A stretch of DNA of 64,000 nt from Bacteriovoracaceae bacterium UBA6261 (GTDB taxonomy: Bacteria > Bdellovibrionota > Bacteriovoracia > Bacteriovoracales > Bacteriovoracaceae), in NCBI GenBank assembly GCA_002440825.1, contig DJVH01000072.1, forward strand, positions 1 to 64,000, in the 5' to 3' direction. The translations under genes and the position numbers were made by a program. Below, piece after piece: positions 25,662-34,971 of the stretch. The notes beneath the pieces are model-generated. The model searched no databases. It was not told the origin of the DNA and was given only the letters and a program-made list of their open reading frames with translations. The stretch's first letter is position 1. Every line of letters starts with the position of its first letter.

Positions 25662-26792
25662 TTATGGATTAACCTTTGAGTGGAAAACGAAACCATTTTC
25701 TTTTGCTTCAAGAACAACAGCTGCTTTCTTTGGGTTTCTGTTAGCATCAAAAGTAATTTTTCCTGTAACACCAGGATAGTCTTTTGTCGCCACAAGCACA
25801 GCATTGATATCAGCTGGCTTTGTTGATTTCGCTTTTTGAATAGCTGCATTCATGATTCCAAGAGCATCGTAGCCAAGAGCTGCAAATCCGCCTGGGTTTA
25901 CACCGTAAACTTTTTTGTAATCTTTTACGAAGTTTTGAACAACCGGATCTTTGTCATCTGGAGCGAAGTGGTTAGAGATGTATGAACCTTTCACTGCAGG
26001 GCCAGCGATCTCAAAAAGTTTTGGAGAATCCCAACCGTCACCGCCAAGGAATGGAACGTTGATGCCAAGAGCGCGAGCTTGTTTAATGATCAGACCGACT
26101 TCAACGTAATATCCTGGGACGAAAATAAAATCAGGATTGGCGCGTTTAACTTTTCTCATAAGAGATTGGAAGTCAGTATCTTTAGCAGCGTAAGTCAGCT
26201 CTTCTGTAGAGGCCATCTTTCCGCCCATCTTTAAGAACTCATCAGTAAAAGATTTTGCAAGACCTTTAGAGTAGTCTGAAGTGTTCTCAATCAGAACAAG
26301 ACCTTTTTTCTTTTTAAGTGTGTTGACGGCGAATTTCGCCATAACAACACCCTGGAAATCATCAGTGAAACACGCGCGTGAAATATAGTCACCGACTTGA
26401 GTCACTTTAGCATTTGTCGCCGTTGGAGTGATGAAAGGAATTTTTGCTTCCTGAACAATTGGAGCACTCGCTAGAGCAAGAGATGAAGTCGGCTCGCCGA
26501 TCATCGCTGAAATTTTATCGATGTTGATCAGTTTTCTTGTCGCTGTCGTTGATTCGATAGCGTCAGATTTATCGTCTTCAATAATCAGGTCGAATTTCTT
26601 TCCACCTGCTTTTTTGATTTTCTCATAAGCGAGCTTGATGCCATTAACGTTTTCCTGACCGAAAGTTGCAGTTGCCCCAGTAATAGGAGAGACGACACCA
26701 ACCTTAAGGGTTTCCGCCGAATAGAGGGAATTCGAGATGATCAAAGTCATCAAACATGCCAAAAATTTGTGTGGCAAGCCTTTCAATTTCAT
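25662..26792 (-). CDS. livK: Branched-chain amino-acid-binding protein LivK/LivJ
   Basis: The 376-residue periplasmic binding protein has a signal peptide (about residues 1-25, ending SLYSAE). The mature part starts LKVGVVSPITGATATFGQ, as in type I solute-binding proteins of the LivJ/LivK family. It delivers leucine, isoleucine, valine or related amino acids to LivHMGF. An AAAGGAG site precedes ATG. It is the first gene of the liv operon. The exact ligand cannot be told; some family members bind amides or urea. Confidence 0.9.
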   Translation of the reverse strand: MKLKGLPHKFLACLMTLIISNSLYSAETLKVGVVSPITGATATFGQENVNGIKLAYEKIKKAGGKKFDLIIEDDKSDAIESTTATRKLINIDKISAMIGEPTSSLALASAPIVQEAKIPFITPTATNAKVTQVGDYISRACFTDDFQGVVMAKFAVNTLKKKKGLVLIENTSDYSKGLAKSFTDEFLKMGGKMASTEELTYAAKDTDFQSLMRKVKRANPDFIFVPGYYVEVGLIIKQARALGINVPFLGGDGWDSPKLFEIAGPAVKGSYISNHFAPDDKDPVVQNFVKDYKKVYGVNPGGFAALGYDALGIMNAAIQKAKSTKPADINAVLVATKDYPGVTGKITFDANRNPKKAAVVLEAKENGFVFHSKVNP

Positions 26793-27023
26793 TTAGCACT
26801 CCTTTGTAAAATGAAGCATATACACAAGCTTTAAAAAATAAAGATAGTAATAACAGTAACATCAAAGAACCTATTGTAAAGTCATTTAGTCGACTTTTTG
26901 ACGACGATTTAAACGCTTAATATTTCTGGAAAAGACAAAATGGCGAAAATTTTGGGCCTTTACACCTATAATTTTTTAAACCCAAGGCCTTTGCTGGGGA
27001 ACCTCAAGTTTGACGGAGTTCGA

Positions 27024-27269
27024 ATGACGAAAGACGATTTTAAACAGACCCTTATTAAGCAGTATTCCGAGTCTATCGAAGAAATTATTGTCGAAAGTGA
27101 ATCCGTATACCGTTCACACATTGATTACATTCTCTTAGATGACCGCGTTCGCACTCTCATTCAGGCCGCTAAAGTCGATGGTCTCGACGAAGGGATCATC
27201 TGGGACCTCCTGGAACACAGAGTTCCTGGCTATATCGATTATCTGTACGGTGGAAAAATCGCAGCGTAA
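27024..27269 (+). CDS. Small protein of unknown function
   Basis: The 81-residue protein is acidic and helical, with no signal peptide. Family unknown. I chose the internal ATG because CGGAG stands five bases before it. An ATG at 26940 would add 28 residues (MAKILGLYTYNF...) but lacks a good ribosome-binding site. It stands alone between the liv operon and a secreted-protein gene. Confidence 0.55.
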   Translation: MTKDDFKQTLIKQYSESIEEIIVESESVYRSHIDYILLDDRVRTLIQAAKVDGLDEGIIWDLLEHRVPGYIDYLYGGKIAA

Positions 27270-27343
27270 TTTTTACAATTCGTCACAAAATTTTCAGAGC
27301 TTCTTTATACTGATTTCCAGACGACATTTTTCTGGAGATCAGT

Positions 27344-27889
27344 ATGAAATTTCTTACTCTAGCACTCGTTCTTTTTTCAATGGGCGCGCACGCCTCAGAA
27401 TTAAAAAAGACCTTCGATGGGACCAATGCCCGTTGCAGCCTTTCTGCTGATGCCGGAAACAGTGCTTATCGCTTGAAAATTCTCTCTGAACGCAAAGAGA
27501 AGTCGACCCGCATTCTCTCGCTGGAAATCGGCTTTTTAAAATGTCAGGAAAACGCAGGCGCAGTGGCGCTGGTTCCCGCTGTGGGAAATGAAATCCTTCT
27601 TCAAAAAACGGTTCTTCCAAACGGAGAGTTGGGCGTTGTTGAACACAAAATTCTTTCCTTTTCACTGACGGCCTTTACAGAATCAGGAAAATTGCTGGAC
27701 AAAATTCTCATTGAAGATTTGTCCTTACGCGAAGTTCGGGCAGAAATTAAAATTGATGAATCTCAACTTTCTGCAAATGATGAAGTGCTGATCAATGGTC
27801 TGGGAGTTGAGGCCGCCAAGCTGGAAACGCAATCGGATGACCAGGCGATCATCCGCGAGTTTATTTCCGGAACTTATAAGCTGAAATAA
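27344..27889 (+). CDS. Secreted protein of unknown function
   Basis: The 181-residue product has a clean signal peptide (residues 1-18, ending AHASE). The mature part has two cysteines (near ARCSL and FLKCQE) that could pair and looks beta-rich. No family is recognised. A TATACT -10-like box lies about 35 bp upstream, but the -35 is weak. It converges with the NamZ-like gene. Confidence 0.65.
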   Translation: MKFLTLALVLFSMGAHASELKKTFDGTNARCSLSADAGNSAYRLKILSERKEKSTRILSLEIGFLKCQENAGAVALVPAVGNEILLQKTVLPNGELGVVEHKILSFSLTAFTESGKLLDKILIEDLSLREVRAEIKIDESQLSANDEVLINGLGVEAAKLETQSDDQAIIREFISGTYKLK

Positions 27890-27896
27890 AAAAGAC

Positions 27897-29096
27897 CTAT
27901 CTGTAAATCAGAATCGATTCTCTTTCGCTTAAGAACTTATCAAAGCCGCGAGTCTCGATTTTTTTTAATTCGGAAAGAGATCCAAGTCTATTAACCCAAT
28001 GTCTGACTTCATCTGTGCCGTTGATTAAATCAATGGCGAGTTTATGAAATTCGTATTCATAGGGTTTGCTGTGAAATTCAAACTGATCGCCCAGCTCGCG
28101 CTTGAATTCGCGGCAAAGCATCTGTGAGACGGTCCATGAATCAAACTGAGGAAAGTTTGTCGGATGGATATGCACACCACCGCAGTTTTTTCCCATATGT
28201 TTTTGAAAGGTCGGAAGGAAAATCACCGGGCGAAGATTAAAACCTTCCGTCAGACCTTCTTCTTTGAATTTCTGCATGATTCTTTCTCTGAAGGAGAAGG
28301 ATTCAATTCCAGGAAAGCCTGCGACTTCCAGAGCGCGGGTTGTCCCGCGGCCTTCACTCACATTCGTCCCTTCAAATAAAACTGTTCCCGCAAACGTTAA
28401 AGCGCCCACGGCCGTCGGTAAATTCGGTGAGGGAAGTACCCACGGAAGTCCGGTGTCTTTCCAGTACATCGATCTCTTCCAGTTTTTCATTTCGATCACT
28501 TCAAGTTCACAATCAGTTTTTAGGACTTTTTGTCCGTATAGACCTACTTCGCCCATTGTAAGAGAGTGGCGCTGAGGAATAGGGTAGCGACCGACAAAAG
28601 ATTTGTAGTCCGGTTGTAAAATACATCCTTCAATGCGTTCGCCCGCGACAGGATTGGGTCTGTCGAGAACGACAATCTTAATATTTCTTCCCACACATTT
28701 TTCCATGAGAAGAGAAAGTGTCGAAATATAAGTGTAAACACGAGTCCCTACGTCCTGCAGATCGACAAGCATAGTGTCGATGCCTTCAAGCATTTCATCA
28801 GTCGGAGTTCTCGTTTCTGAATACAGTGAATAAACAGGAATTTTAAAAAAGGGGTGAACGTAGTGAGTTGTCTCCACCATATTGTCCTGAACATCGGTCA
28901 CAAATCCGTGTTGAGGGCCAAAGAGCTTGATCAACCGTTTGCCGAAAAGATTCTGAAGGAGACTCACGCCTGTATTGAATTCTGAATCAATCGAAGCGCT
29001 ATGACAGAGATAACCGATATTGCCTTTGATTTTATCTTGTAGGGCCTTTTCCGAAATTAAACGTTCAAGACCAGTGATGACTTTTGTTGATGCCAT
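27897..29096 (-). CDS. namZ: NamZ-like exo-beta-N-acetylmuramidase (DUF1343)
   Basis: The 399-residue protein matches the DUF1343/NamZ family. Characteristic stretches are LFGPQHGF, IPVYSLYSETRTPT, LVDLQDVGTRVYTY and LDRPNPVAGERIEG. In Bacillus, NamZ removes non-reducing-end N-acetylmuramic acid from peptidoglycan fragments during recycling. No signal peptide is seen here, so action on imported muropeptide fragments in the cytoplasm is likely. No nag/mur recycling genes adjoin it. Length fits the family. Confidence 0.85.
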   Translation of the reverse strand: MASTKVITGLERLISEKALQDKIKGNIGYLCHSASIDSEFNTGVSLLQNLFGKRLIKLFGPQHGFVTDVQDNMVETTHYVHPFFKIPVYSLYSETRTPTDEMLEGIDTMLVDLQDVGTRVYTYISTLSLLMEKCVGRNIKIVVLDRPNPVAGERIEGCILQPDYKSFVGRYPIPQRHSLTMGEVGLYGQKVLKTDCELEVIEMKNWKRSMYWKDTGLPWVLPSPNLPTAVGALTFAGTVLFEGTNVSEGRGTTRALEVAGFPGIESFSFRERIMQKFKEEGLTEGFNLRPVIFLPTFQKHMGKNCGGVHIHPTNFPQFDSWTVSQMLCREFKRELGDQFEFHSKPYEYEFHKLAIDLINGTDEVRHWVNRLGSLSELKKIETRGFDKFLSERESILIYR

Positions 29097-29173
29097 TGTT
29101 TACTTCCTAGATTCCTTTCAGTGAAGTTCATGAATGACCTTATTTTCAAGCGCGGCCTGATTTTTGTAAAGAA

Positions 29174-29545
29174 TTATCTGCGGGTGAATTCCATCTCGAC
29201 AGTACTTCCGAGCATGCTCGAATAAACCGGAGCTTTAAATTTGTTGAAATTTTTAACTTTGCTCAAATCGATTTTTAAACTGATAGAAGCACCATTGCAA
29301 TTGGGATTAATGCTAAAAACATTATTTTCGATATAACCTTCATCGCCAGTGCAATTCAGATAAAGCATGGCGAAGACTTCAAGGTCGAGATGACCGTCTT
29401 CTTTTACATGGGCGATCATATTGGCGATCGGCCGAAAGGAAATATCGTAGTCGCCGGCGATTTGCTTCATCGTCGCACCCGTTGTTGATCCCTGCGCAGT
29501 CTGGCCTGCCACTATCAAAACAAATAAAAATAAGATTGTTTTCAT
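29174..29545 (-). CDS. Small secreted protein of unknown function
   Basis: The 123-residue precursor has a signal peptide (residues 1-19, ending AQGS). The mature part of about 104 residues has two cysteines (LNCTG and NPNCNG) and a probable beta fold. An AGGATCC sequence supplies an AGGA ribosome-binding site just before ATG. Family unknown. It lies between the NamZ-like gene and a divergent HExxH protein gene. Confidence 0.6.
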   Translation of the reverse strand: MKTILFLFVLIVAGQTAQGSTTGATMKQIAGDYDISFRPIANMIAHVKEDGHLDLEVFAMLYLNCTGDEGYIENNVFSINPNCNGASISLKIDLSKVKNFNKFKAPVYSSMLGSTVEMEFTRR

Positions 29546-29659
29546 GGATCCTAATTAGCATGAATCTGCGGAAGCCTGGAAGAAACTGTAAAAAATTTAG
29601 AGTTGTCGTTGCGATTTTCTAAGGTGAGAATTTCCTAAAAAAGACACCGGAGGTTTTTT

Positions 29660-30517
29660 ATGAAGTCATGGATCACGACACTTTTTTTCTGCGCTTTGAC
29701 CAGCGCTCACGCTGGTTTTATTCCTGACAATACTCTCAATATACCTGTCTCCTTCACAGGAGGAGGACTGACTGAAACCCAATTTCATCAAGTCATTGAT
29801 AAGGTCGCCGGTGTTTATGTTCCGATTATCACCTCTAAAGGCGCCACTTTAGAGATGAAACGCAATTGGGAAGACGGAACTGTAAACGCCTACGCCTCTA
29901 GAGATATGTCCCGCGGGACAACCTGGACAGTCGCCATGTTCGGAGGCCTTGCCCGCCATCCGCTCGTCACTGAAGATGCCTTTGCTGTAGTTGTCTGCCA
30001 CGAACTTGGCCATCACCTTGGAGGAGCACCCAAAAAAACACAGGCCTTTCAAGTCGATCCTAAATGGGCAAGCAATGAAGGTGAGTCTGATTATTTTGCT
30101 ACGGCCAAATGTTTAAGAAAAATTTTTGAACACGACGACAATGAAAAAATTCTTGCAGAAAAATCGCTTCCACTGGAAGTGAAAACTGGTTGTGAAAAAG
30201 TTTACAAAAATCACTCAGAGATCAAATTGTGTGAACGCGTGGCCATGGCCGGATTTGAAGTCGCGGGATTTTTAAGTGAACTTGCAAAAGACAAAAAACC
30301 TGTGAGCTTTTCTACTCCTGACAAAAAGAAAGTGTGGAGAATTGATAACGATCATCCCAAAGCTCAATGCCGTCTTGATACTTATTTAGCAGGGGCCTTA
30401 TGCGATAAGAATGCTGACCTGGAACTCGGACAAAAGGATGCGAACGTTGGCGCTTGCACTCTCAAAAACGGTGATTTAGCAGGAATGCGTCCCCGCTGCT
30501 GGATGACTAAGCTTTAA
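29660..30517 (+). CDS. Secreted HExxH putative metallopeptidase
   Basis: The 285-residue precursor has a signal peptide (to about residue 18). Zinc-peptidase motif HELGHH is at 114-119, in VVCHELGHHLGG, followed at 139-145 by NEGESDY, where a Glu could be the third ligand as in gluzincins. Six or more cysteines in the C-terminal half suggest disulfides. Family not recognised beyond the motif. A hairpin follows the stop. It is probably a periplasmic or exported protease; no activity can be shown. Confidence 0.7.
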   Translation: MKSWITTLFFCALTSAHAGFIPDNTLNIPVSFTGGGLTETQFHQVIDKVAGVYVPIITSKGATLEMKRNWEDGTVNAYASRDMSRGTTWTVAMFGGLARHPLVTEDAFAVVVCHELGHHLGGAPKKTQAFQVDPKWASNEGESDYFATAKCLRKIFEHDDNEKILAEKSLPLEVKTGCEKVYKNHSEIKLCERVAMAGFEVAGFLSELAKDKKPVSFSTPDKKKVWRIDNDHPKAQCRLDTYLAGALCDKNADLELGQKDANVGACTLKNGDLAGMRPRCWMTKL

Positions 30518-30546
30518 AAGACGTGAATTCGTAGATTCCTGAGCGT

Positions 30547-30579
30547 TTATGCAGGAAAGAGGAAGACTTTCCTGCATAA
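30547..30579 (+). terminator. Terminator-like 13-bp hairpin
   Basis: TTATGCAGGAAAG and CTTTCCTGCATAA pair perfectly around a seven-base loop about 30 bp after the metallopeptidase stop. A T-rich stretch begins only about ten bases later, so termination strength is uncertain. It could instead be an operator in the thyA leader. Confidence 0.5.
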
Positions 30580-30660
30580 GTTGCATAAAATTTTCTTATC
30601 TTTCGCCCTTCACACAACACACACACTAAAGGCGAAAAGGACCTTGAAACGGAGAGACAC

Positions 30661-31455
30661 ATGAAACAGTATCATGATCTGATGAAACACGTGCTTGAGC
30701 ACGGAACGAAAAAAGAAGACCGCACAGGAACGGGAACGCTTTCAGTGTTTGGTTATCAGGCCCGCTACAACCTGGAAGAAGGTTTTCCGTTAGTCACCAC
30801 AAAAAAACTTCACTTGAAATCCATCATTCATGAACTGCTTTGGTTTCTTCAAGGTGACACCAATATTAAATATCTCAAAGAAAATGGCGTTTCGATCTGG
30901 GATGAATGGGCAGACGAAGAAGGAAACTTAGGACCTGTGTATGGCTCTCAATGGAGATCGTGGCATGGGGCCAACGGCGAGACGATTGATCAGATCACCA
31001 CTGTCGTCAACCAGATCAAAAAAAATCCTGACTCGCGCCGCTTGATTGTTTCAGCGTGGAACGTGGCCGAGATCGAAAAAATGGCGCTTCCGCCATGTCA
31101 TGCCTTTTTTCAATTTTATGTGGCCGACGGCAGGCTCTCTTGTCAGTTGTATCAGCGTTCTGCAGATATTTTTCTTGGGGTGCCTTTTAATATCGCAAGC
31201 TATGCACTTTTAACGATGATGATGGCACAAGTTTGTGGCCTTCGCCCGGGCGATTTTGTTCATACGATGGGTGATGCTCACTTGTATTTAAACCATATTG
31301 ATCAGGCCAATACGCAACTCGCACGCGAGTTCAGACCTCTTCCGCAAATGAAGATCAATCCGGATGTAAAAGATATTTTTGATTTCAAATTTTCAGATTT
31401 TGAACTCATTGGTTATGATCCCCATCCGCACATTAAGGCCCCGGTGGCAGTGTAA
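30661..31455 (+). CDS. thyA: Thymidylate synthase ThyA
   Basis: ThyA methylates dUMP to dTMP with methylene-tetrahydrofolate. At 264 residues it has the E. coli length and the nucleophile Cys146 in LPPCHAFFQFYV, with RRLIVSAWN and the dUMP-binding QRSADIFLGVPFNIASYA. GGAGAG lies before the ATG. It overlaps folA by one base (TAATG), so the dihydrofolate it makes is recycled by the coupled gene product. Confidence 0.96.
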   Translation: MKQYHDLMKHVLEHGTKKEDRTGTGTLSVFGYQARYNLEEGFPLVTTKKLHLKSIIHELLWFLQGDTNIKYLKENGVSIWDEWADEEGNLGPVYGSQWRSWHGANGETIDQITTVVNQIKKNPDSRRLIVSAWNVAEIEKMALPPCHAFFQFYVADGRLSCQLYQRSADIFLGVPFNIASYALLTMMMAQVCGLRPGDFVHTMGDAHLYLNHIDQANTQLAREFRPLPQMKINPDVKDIFDFKFSDFELIGYDPHPHIKAPVAV

Positions 31456-31931
31456 TGATAGTTTCAATGGTAGTGGCCATCGGCCCAAAACGTGAAATAG
31501 GTTATAACAACAAACTTCTCTGGCATTTGCCGGAAGACTTGAAAAATTTTAAAAAAATCACGACCGGAAAAGCGATTTTAATGGGAAGAAAGACATTTGA
31601 GTCAATTGGAAAGCCTCTTCCCAATAGAAAAAATATTGTTCTCACCCGCGATGAATCGTATGCAGTAGAGGGTGTGACCGTTATTCACGATCCCATGATG
31701 GCGTTTGATGTCGCTTTAGAATACGATGACAGCGATGAAAGCGAGCTCATGGTTATTGGTGGTGAAGAAATTTTTAAAATTTATCTTCCATACACTCAGA
31801 AAATTTATTTGTCTGAGGTTGATTACACCGGTCCAGCTGACACTTATTTTCCTGAACTCGATGGAGAGTGGAAGGAAATTGAATCAAAACAATTCGAAGG
31901 TTTTCGCTATAAAATTATTGAACGGGTGTAA
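31455..31931 (+). CDS. folA: Dihydrofolate reductase
   Basis: The 158-residue enzyme reduces dihydrofolate with NADPH. It shows the folate-site pattern AIGPKREIGYNNKLLWHLPEDLKNF, the NADPH-site GKAILMGRKTFESIGKPLP and a late IGGEEIF. Its 3' end overlaps the convergent L,D-transpeptidase-like gene by 17 bp. Together with thyA it forms a two-gene dTMP unit. Confidence 0.95.
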   Translation: MIVSMVVAIGPKREIGYNNKLLWHLPEDLKNFKKITTGKAILMGRKTFESIGKPLPNRKNIVLTRDESYAVEGVTVIHDPMMAFDVALEYDDSDESELMVIGGEEIFKIYLPYTQKIYLSEVDYTGPADTYFPELDGEWKEIESKQFEGFRYKIIERV

Positions 31932-32700
31932 AAGCACCCGGGCAAGTTCCTTCTTTCCACTTTTCTTCCCGCGGGCCGTAGATAAAAATCAGAGCGCCGC
32001 CACTATCTAATTTTAAATCATCGCCTTTTTTTCCACGCAGCAGATCGATCACATGATCAATCAGTCGGGGAGACACCATGAGACAGCCACTTGAAGACAT
32101 ATACACTTTCTTTTTGGTCACAAGAAAATGTTTGTGAACGACAACGTCACGTTCACAGGCATTGTCATTGATTCCTTTTTCAAGGCCATGAATGACCAGG
32201 CTTCTGCCAAAATCATTTGCCTCGTAGTCCTGACCGCCGATAAAAAATCCGGAGCTTGAGGCCATCGAGTTCACAGTGTTGCTGTAGTACTTGATATCTT
32301 TGACAGTGTTTTTATTTTCTTCCAGTGTGCGGTTGAAAAATCCGGCCTGATACCGTCCGTGAGCAACTGCCATCGATGATATTTTTCCGGTCACTCTGTC
32401 GATCAGAAACATTCTTTGTTCCTTGCTGTCTACAGTGTAATCGACGATGGCGAAGACGCGTTTTTTGTTCAAGGTGATTTCTGGATTGGCCTCACACCGA
32501 TTGAAAAATTCCGGATTTTCGACAGGCTCCAATTTAAATGTTTTATCTTTGTATTGATCAAAGAAGCATTGAACATGAGAAAGAATTTTCGAATGAGGTG
32601 AAACTTCCAGGAAGTTTTTTTGAAGTTGATCCCAGGTGAGATAAGATTCATCTGCATAGGCCGTCGTCAAAAAGAAAACCAGAGATAAAACCCATTTCAT
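31915..32700 (-). CDS. L,D-transpeptidase-like (YkuD_2) secreted protein
   Basis: The 261-residue precursor has a short signal peptide (ends AYAD, about residue 16). The catalytic pattern is SSSGCLMVSP (Cys206), preceded by VIHGLEKG (His171) and VVVHKHF, as in the murein L,D-transpeptidase catalytic-domain family related to YkuD. Such enzymes form or edit 3-3 peptidoglycan cross-links or attach proteins to murein in the periplasm. The exact reaction is unknown. It is convergent with folA. Confidence 0.8.
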   Translation of the reverse strand: MKWVLSLVFFLTTAYADESYLTWDQLQKNFLEVSPHSKILSHVQCFFDQYKDKTFKLEPVENPEFFNRCEANPEITLNKKRVFAIVDYTVDSKEQRMFLIDRVTGKISSMAVAHGRYQAGFFNRTLEENKNTVKDIKYYSNTVNSMASSSGFFIGGQDYEANDFGRSLVIHGLEKGINDNACERDVVVHKHFLVTKKKVYMSSSGCLMVSPRLIDHVIDLLRGKKGDDLKLDSGGALIFIYGPREEKWKEGTCPGAFTPVQ

Positions 32701-32776
32701 AGATCCTCCGCGGATATAAGTGGAGGTGGTTTATACGAAATTTGCTTTTTTTACCAATAGGAAATTTGAATGAAAG

Positions 32777-33970
32777 CTATAAGGATTGTTGAGCTTCTTT
32801 TATTTTTTGAGTCAAGGCGAAGACAAAATCTTTTACATCGCTCGCCTCAACGTTTTGTTCAACGATGTTTTCAAAGTCTTTGGAATGAGAAAGGAAAGTG
32901 CTGTGAAAAACACCTAATGAATAAGCTTCATCGTTTAAAACATCTTCCATTTTTTTAGCACTTAAATCGGCAAGAGAAACTCCTTTCTGACGATCGTCAA
33001 TTTGGCGAATAAAGAATGTTGTCCCATTGATCTTTGCCATTCGGGACGGAACGTTTGGTTGGTCGTAAGTGGAAATCATCTCGAATCGCTTGAGATCGGA
33101 TGGGACTGCTGAGTTTGTCACAACCGTGCCTGCATTGTAGCTTGGCCTGCTCCATTCTTTGGCCTCGATCCAGGTAAGCTTGCCATCTTTTTCCAGCAAA
33201 AACTGAAATCGCTTGAGGCCTGCGGAACCACCGTTTTGTTTGATGTAGAGATAACTGTCTTTAATCTCTCCGATGTCTTTAAAAACGTTTTCCCATTTTT
33301 CCAGCTCGGATTTTTGAATGTCTGTTGCCGGAGTTTTTTTAGCAAGAAACCTGGCGTTTTTTTGATCGATATATTTTTTGTCGAGCTCATCGGCCTTTAC
33401 AGATTTTTTAAACAGGTCTTCCACACTGCTTGAGTACGTCCATTCTTTTTCTTTAAGACCTTTGCGGTAGCTTTTTAAAACATCATCAATCAGTTTTTCA
33501 TCAACATCAACCCCTGCGAGATTGGCCGAGCCCAGAAGGCGAAGCACATCCATAAAAACAGGTCCATTGGTTACATCATCAAAATCGTTGACGGAAAGGC
33601 GGAGGTCGCCGTTGTGGTATCTGAGTCCGAAATTTTCCATATGAGCATCGCCGGCCATAACAGCGACCGTTTCAGAGACTTTCTTAAAGTGATTTTTCCA
33701 TTTAAGATCTTCGGCCATTTTGTAAAACAAAGGCGGAAAAGATCTATAAAAGAGGTGTAGGTCAGTTTTTGCACTTGCAATCCGGGTCTCTAAAAAACGA
33801 TGATTGCGCTCTTTACTGTAAAAAGTCGCAATGATGTCAGCGCAATTTTTTTCAGCAGCAGGATTGCGTTGACCATTTGGATCTTTCTGAACAGTCTCGC
33901 GTTCCAGCTGAGGGCCGGAAAGAAAGACGAGGCTGAATAATAAAAAGAAAACGATCCATTTCATCAGCAA
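32777..33970 (-). CDS. Secreted DUF2252-family protein
   Basis: The 397-residue protein matches DUF2252, with GDAHMENFG (107-115) and NDFDD. These motifs recall the kinase-like fold catalytic and metal motifs, so DUF2252 proteins are suspected phosphotransferases. Here a hydrophobic N-terminal segment (residues 4-19) suggests export or anchoring, which would be odd for an ATP-using enzyme. Function unknown. The gene is alone between the transpeptidase-like gene and another secreted protein on the same strand. Confidence 0.75.
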   Translation of the reverse strand: MLMKWIVFFLLFSLVFLSGPQLERETVQKDPNGQRNPAAEKNCADIIATFYSKERNHRFLETRIASAKTDLHLFYRSFPPLFYKMAEDLKWKNHFKKVSETVAVMAGDAHMENFGLRYHNGDLRLSVNDFDDVTNGPVFMDVLRLLGSANLAGVDVDEKLIDDVLKSYRKGLKEKEWTYSSSVEDLFKKSVKADELDKKYIDQKNARFLAKKTPATDIQKSELEKWENVFKDIGEIKDSYLYIKQNGGSAGLKRFQFLLEKDGKLTWIEAKEWSRPSYNAGTVVTNSAVPSDLKRFEMISTYDQPNVPSRMAKINGTTFFIRQIDDRQKGVSLADLSAKKMEDVLNDEAYSLGVFHSTFLSHSKDFENIVEQNVEASDVKDFVFALTQKIKEAQQSL

Positions 33971-34021
33971 CTTATCGGATGATTAGGAATCGGGGTTAGT
34001 TTTTAAATTTGAGAGGAGTGC

Positions 34022-34900
34022 TCAGTTAACTCCTGCACGTTTTGCGTCCAGAAGATCGGCCTTGTAATCGGTCTTATAATTGGCCATGGCATCTCTATGA
34101 CCAAAGGCAGGCCTTAACCCGCAGTAGGTGCGTGCAGCGGCGGTAAGGCGCTCTTCTTCGCGTTTAAACTCAAGGTAAGGAACAAAGTTGCCGTAGCCCT
34201 TGATAAAGAAACTCGTGTCGCCAGATTTGTAAGAATAATTTAAAGACATGCGCGGGGAATTGCTGTCGAGATATCCGATTTCAAAACCGCTGTCGGATTT
34301 CTTCATCCCTACAACGAGCCAGGCGTGGGAAGTAATTCCCTTGATTTGAAGTTTTTGATACCCAATTTTCTTTTTGACTGCAACGTATTCAAACACCTCT
34401 TTCATCATTTTTTCTAAAAGGGGGGCTTCCGTTTTTGTATCGCCTTTCAGGCCGTCCATCCATCCTCCTAAGACCACTCCGTCGTAGATCTGCCAGTCAT
34501 TGAGTTCTGCCTGGATGAATTTCTGATTTTCTTTCGTGAATTCTTCAAAATTCTGGTACCCCGGAACGTTAAAAACTGATACGCCATCGCGAACTCTACG
34601 GATTAGTTGTTTCATTTCAGAGGACGTTTTTGGTTTGGGAAGATCAGGTCTGAAGACAGCGAGGTAAAAGATGTTTCTTTGAAAACGTGAGTGCCACCAG
34701 CAAACTCCGCCATTGAAAAGACCGCCATTATTTTTAAAGGCCATGAGATTTACTGAATCAGTTGAAAGATCCTGAAGTACTTCATTTGCCTGTGGCGTTC
34801 CTGCAAATCGTTCACAGAATTCCGTTTTAGTCTGCGGAAGAGTTGCTGCAAGAGTTGAAAAGGTGAAAAAGGCCAGAGTGGTGGTAATGATTGTTTTCAT
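34022..34900 (-). CDS. Secreted protein with papain-like Cys-His-Asp pattern
   Basis: The 292-residue precursor has a signal peptide (about residues 1-19). I see GGVCWWHSRFQ with Cys67, ITSHAWLVVG with His192, and GYLDSNSP with Asp212 or Asn214. Order and context match cysteine peptidases of papain fold, where the motifs are CWxxS, HAV.VVG and a late Asn/Asp. No family is recognised, so peptidase activity is inference. The ATG was chosen because the signal peptide begins there; the frame stays open upstream to 34939. Confidence 0.65.
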   Translation of the reverse strand: MKTIITTTLAFFTFSTLAATLPQTKTEFCERFAGTPQANEVLQDLSTDSVNLMAFKNNGGLFNGGVCWWHSRFQRNIFYLAVFRPDLPKPKTSSEMKQLIRRVRDGVSVFNVPGYQNFEEFTKENQKFIQAELNDWQIYDGVVLGGWMDGLKGDTKTEAPLLEKMMKEVFEYVAVKKKIGYQKLQIKGITSHAWLVVGMKKSDSGFEIGYLDSNSPRMSLNYSYKSGDTSFFIKGYGNFVPYLEFKREEERLTAAARTYCGLRPAFGHRDAMANYKTDYKADLLDAKRAGVN

Positions 34901-34971
34901 TCTGATAGTGTCGTTGCCTGAGAAAGACAACGACAACAAATAAAAACTATCAGGATGGTTTTGGTCGGGTA

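Noticed and set aside
26940..27023. Longer N-terminus for the 81-residue protein
   Set aside because: The internal ATG at 27024 has a far better ribosome-binding site; the extension has no sign of a domain or signal peptide.
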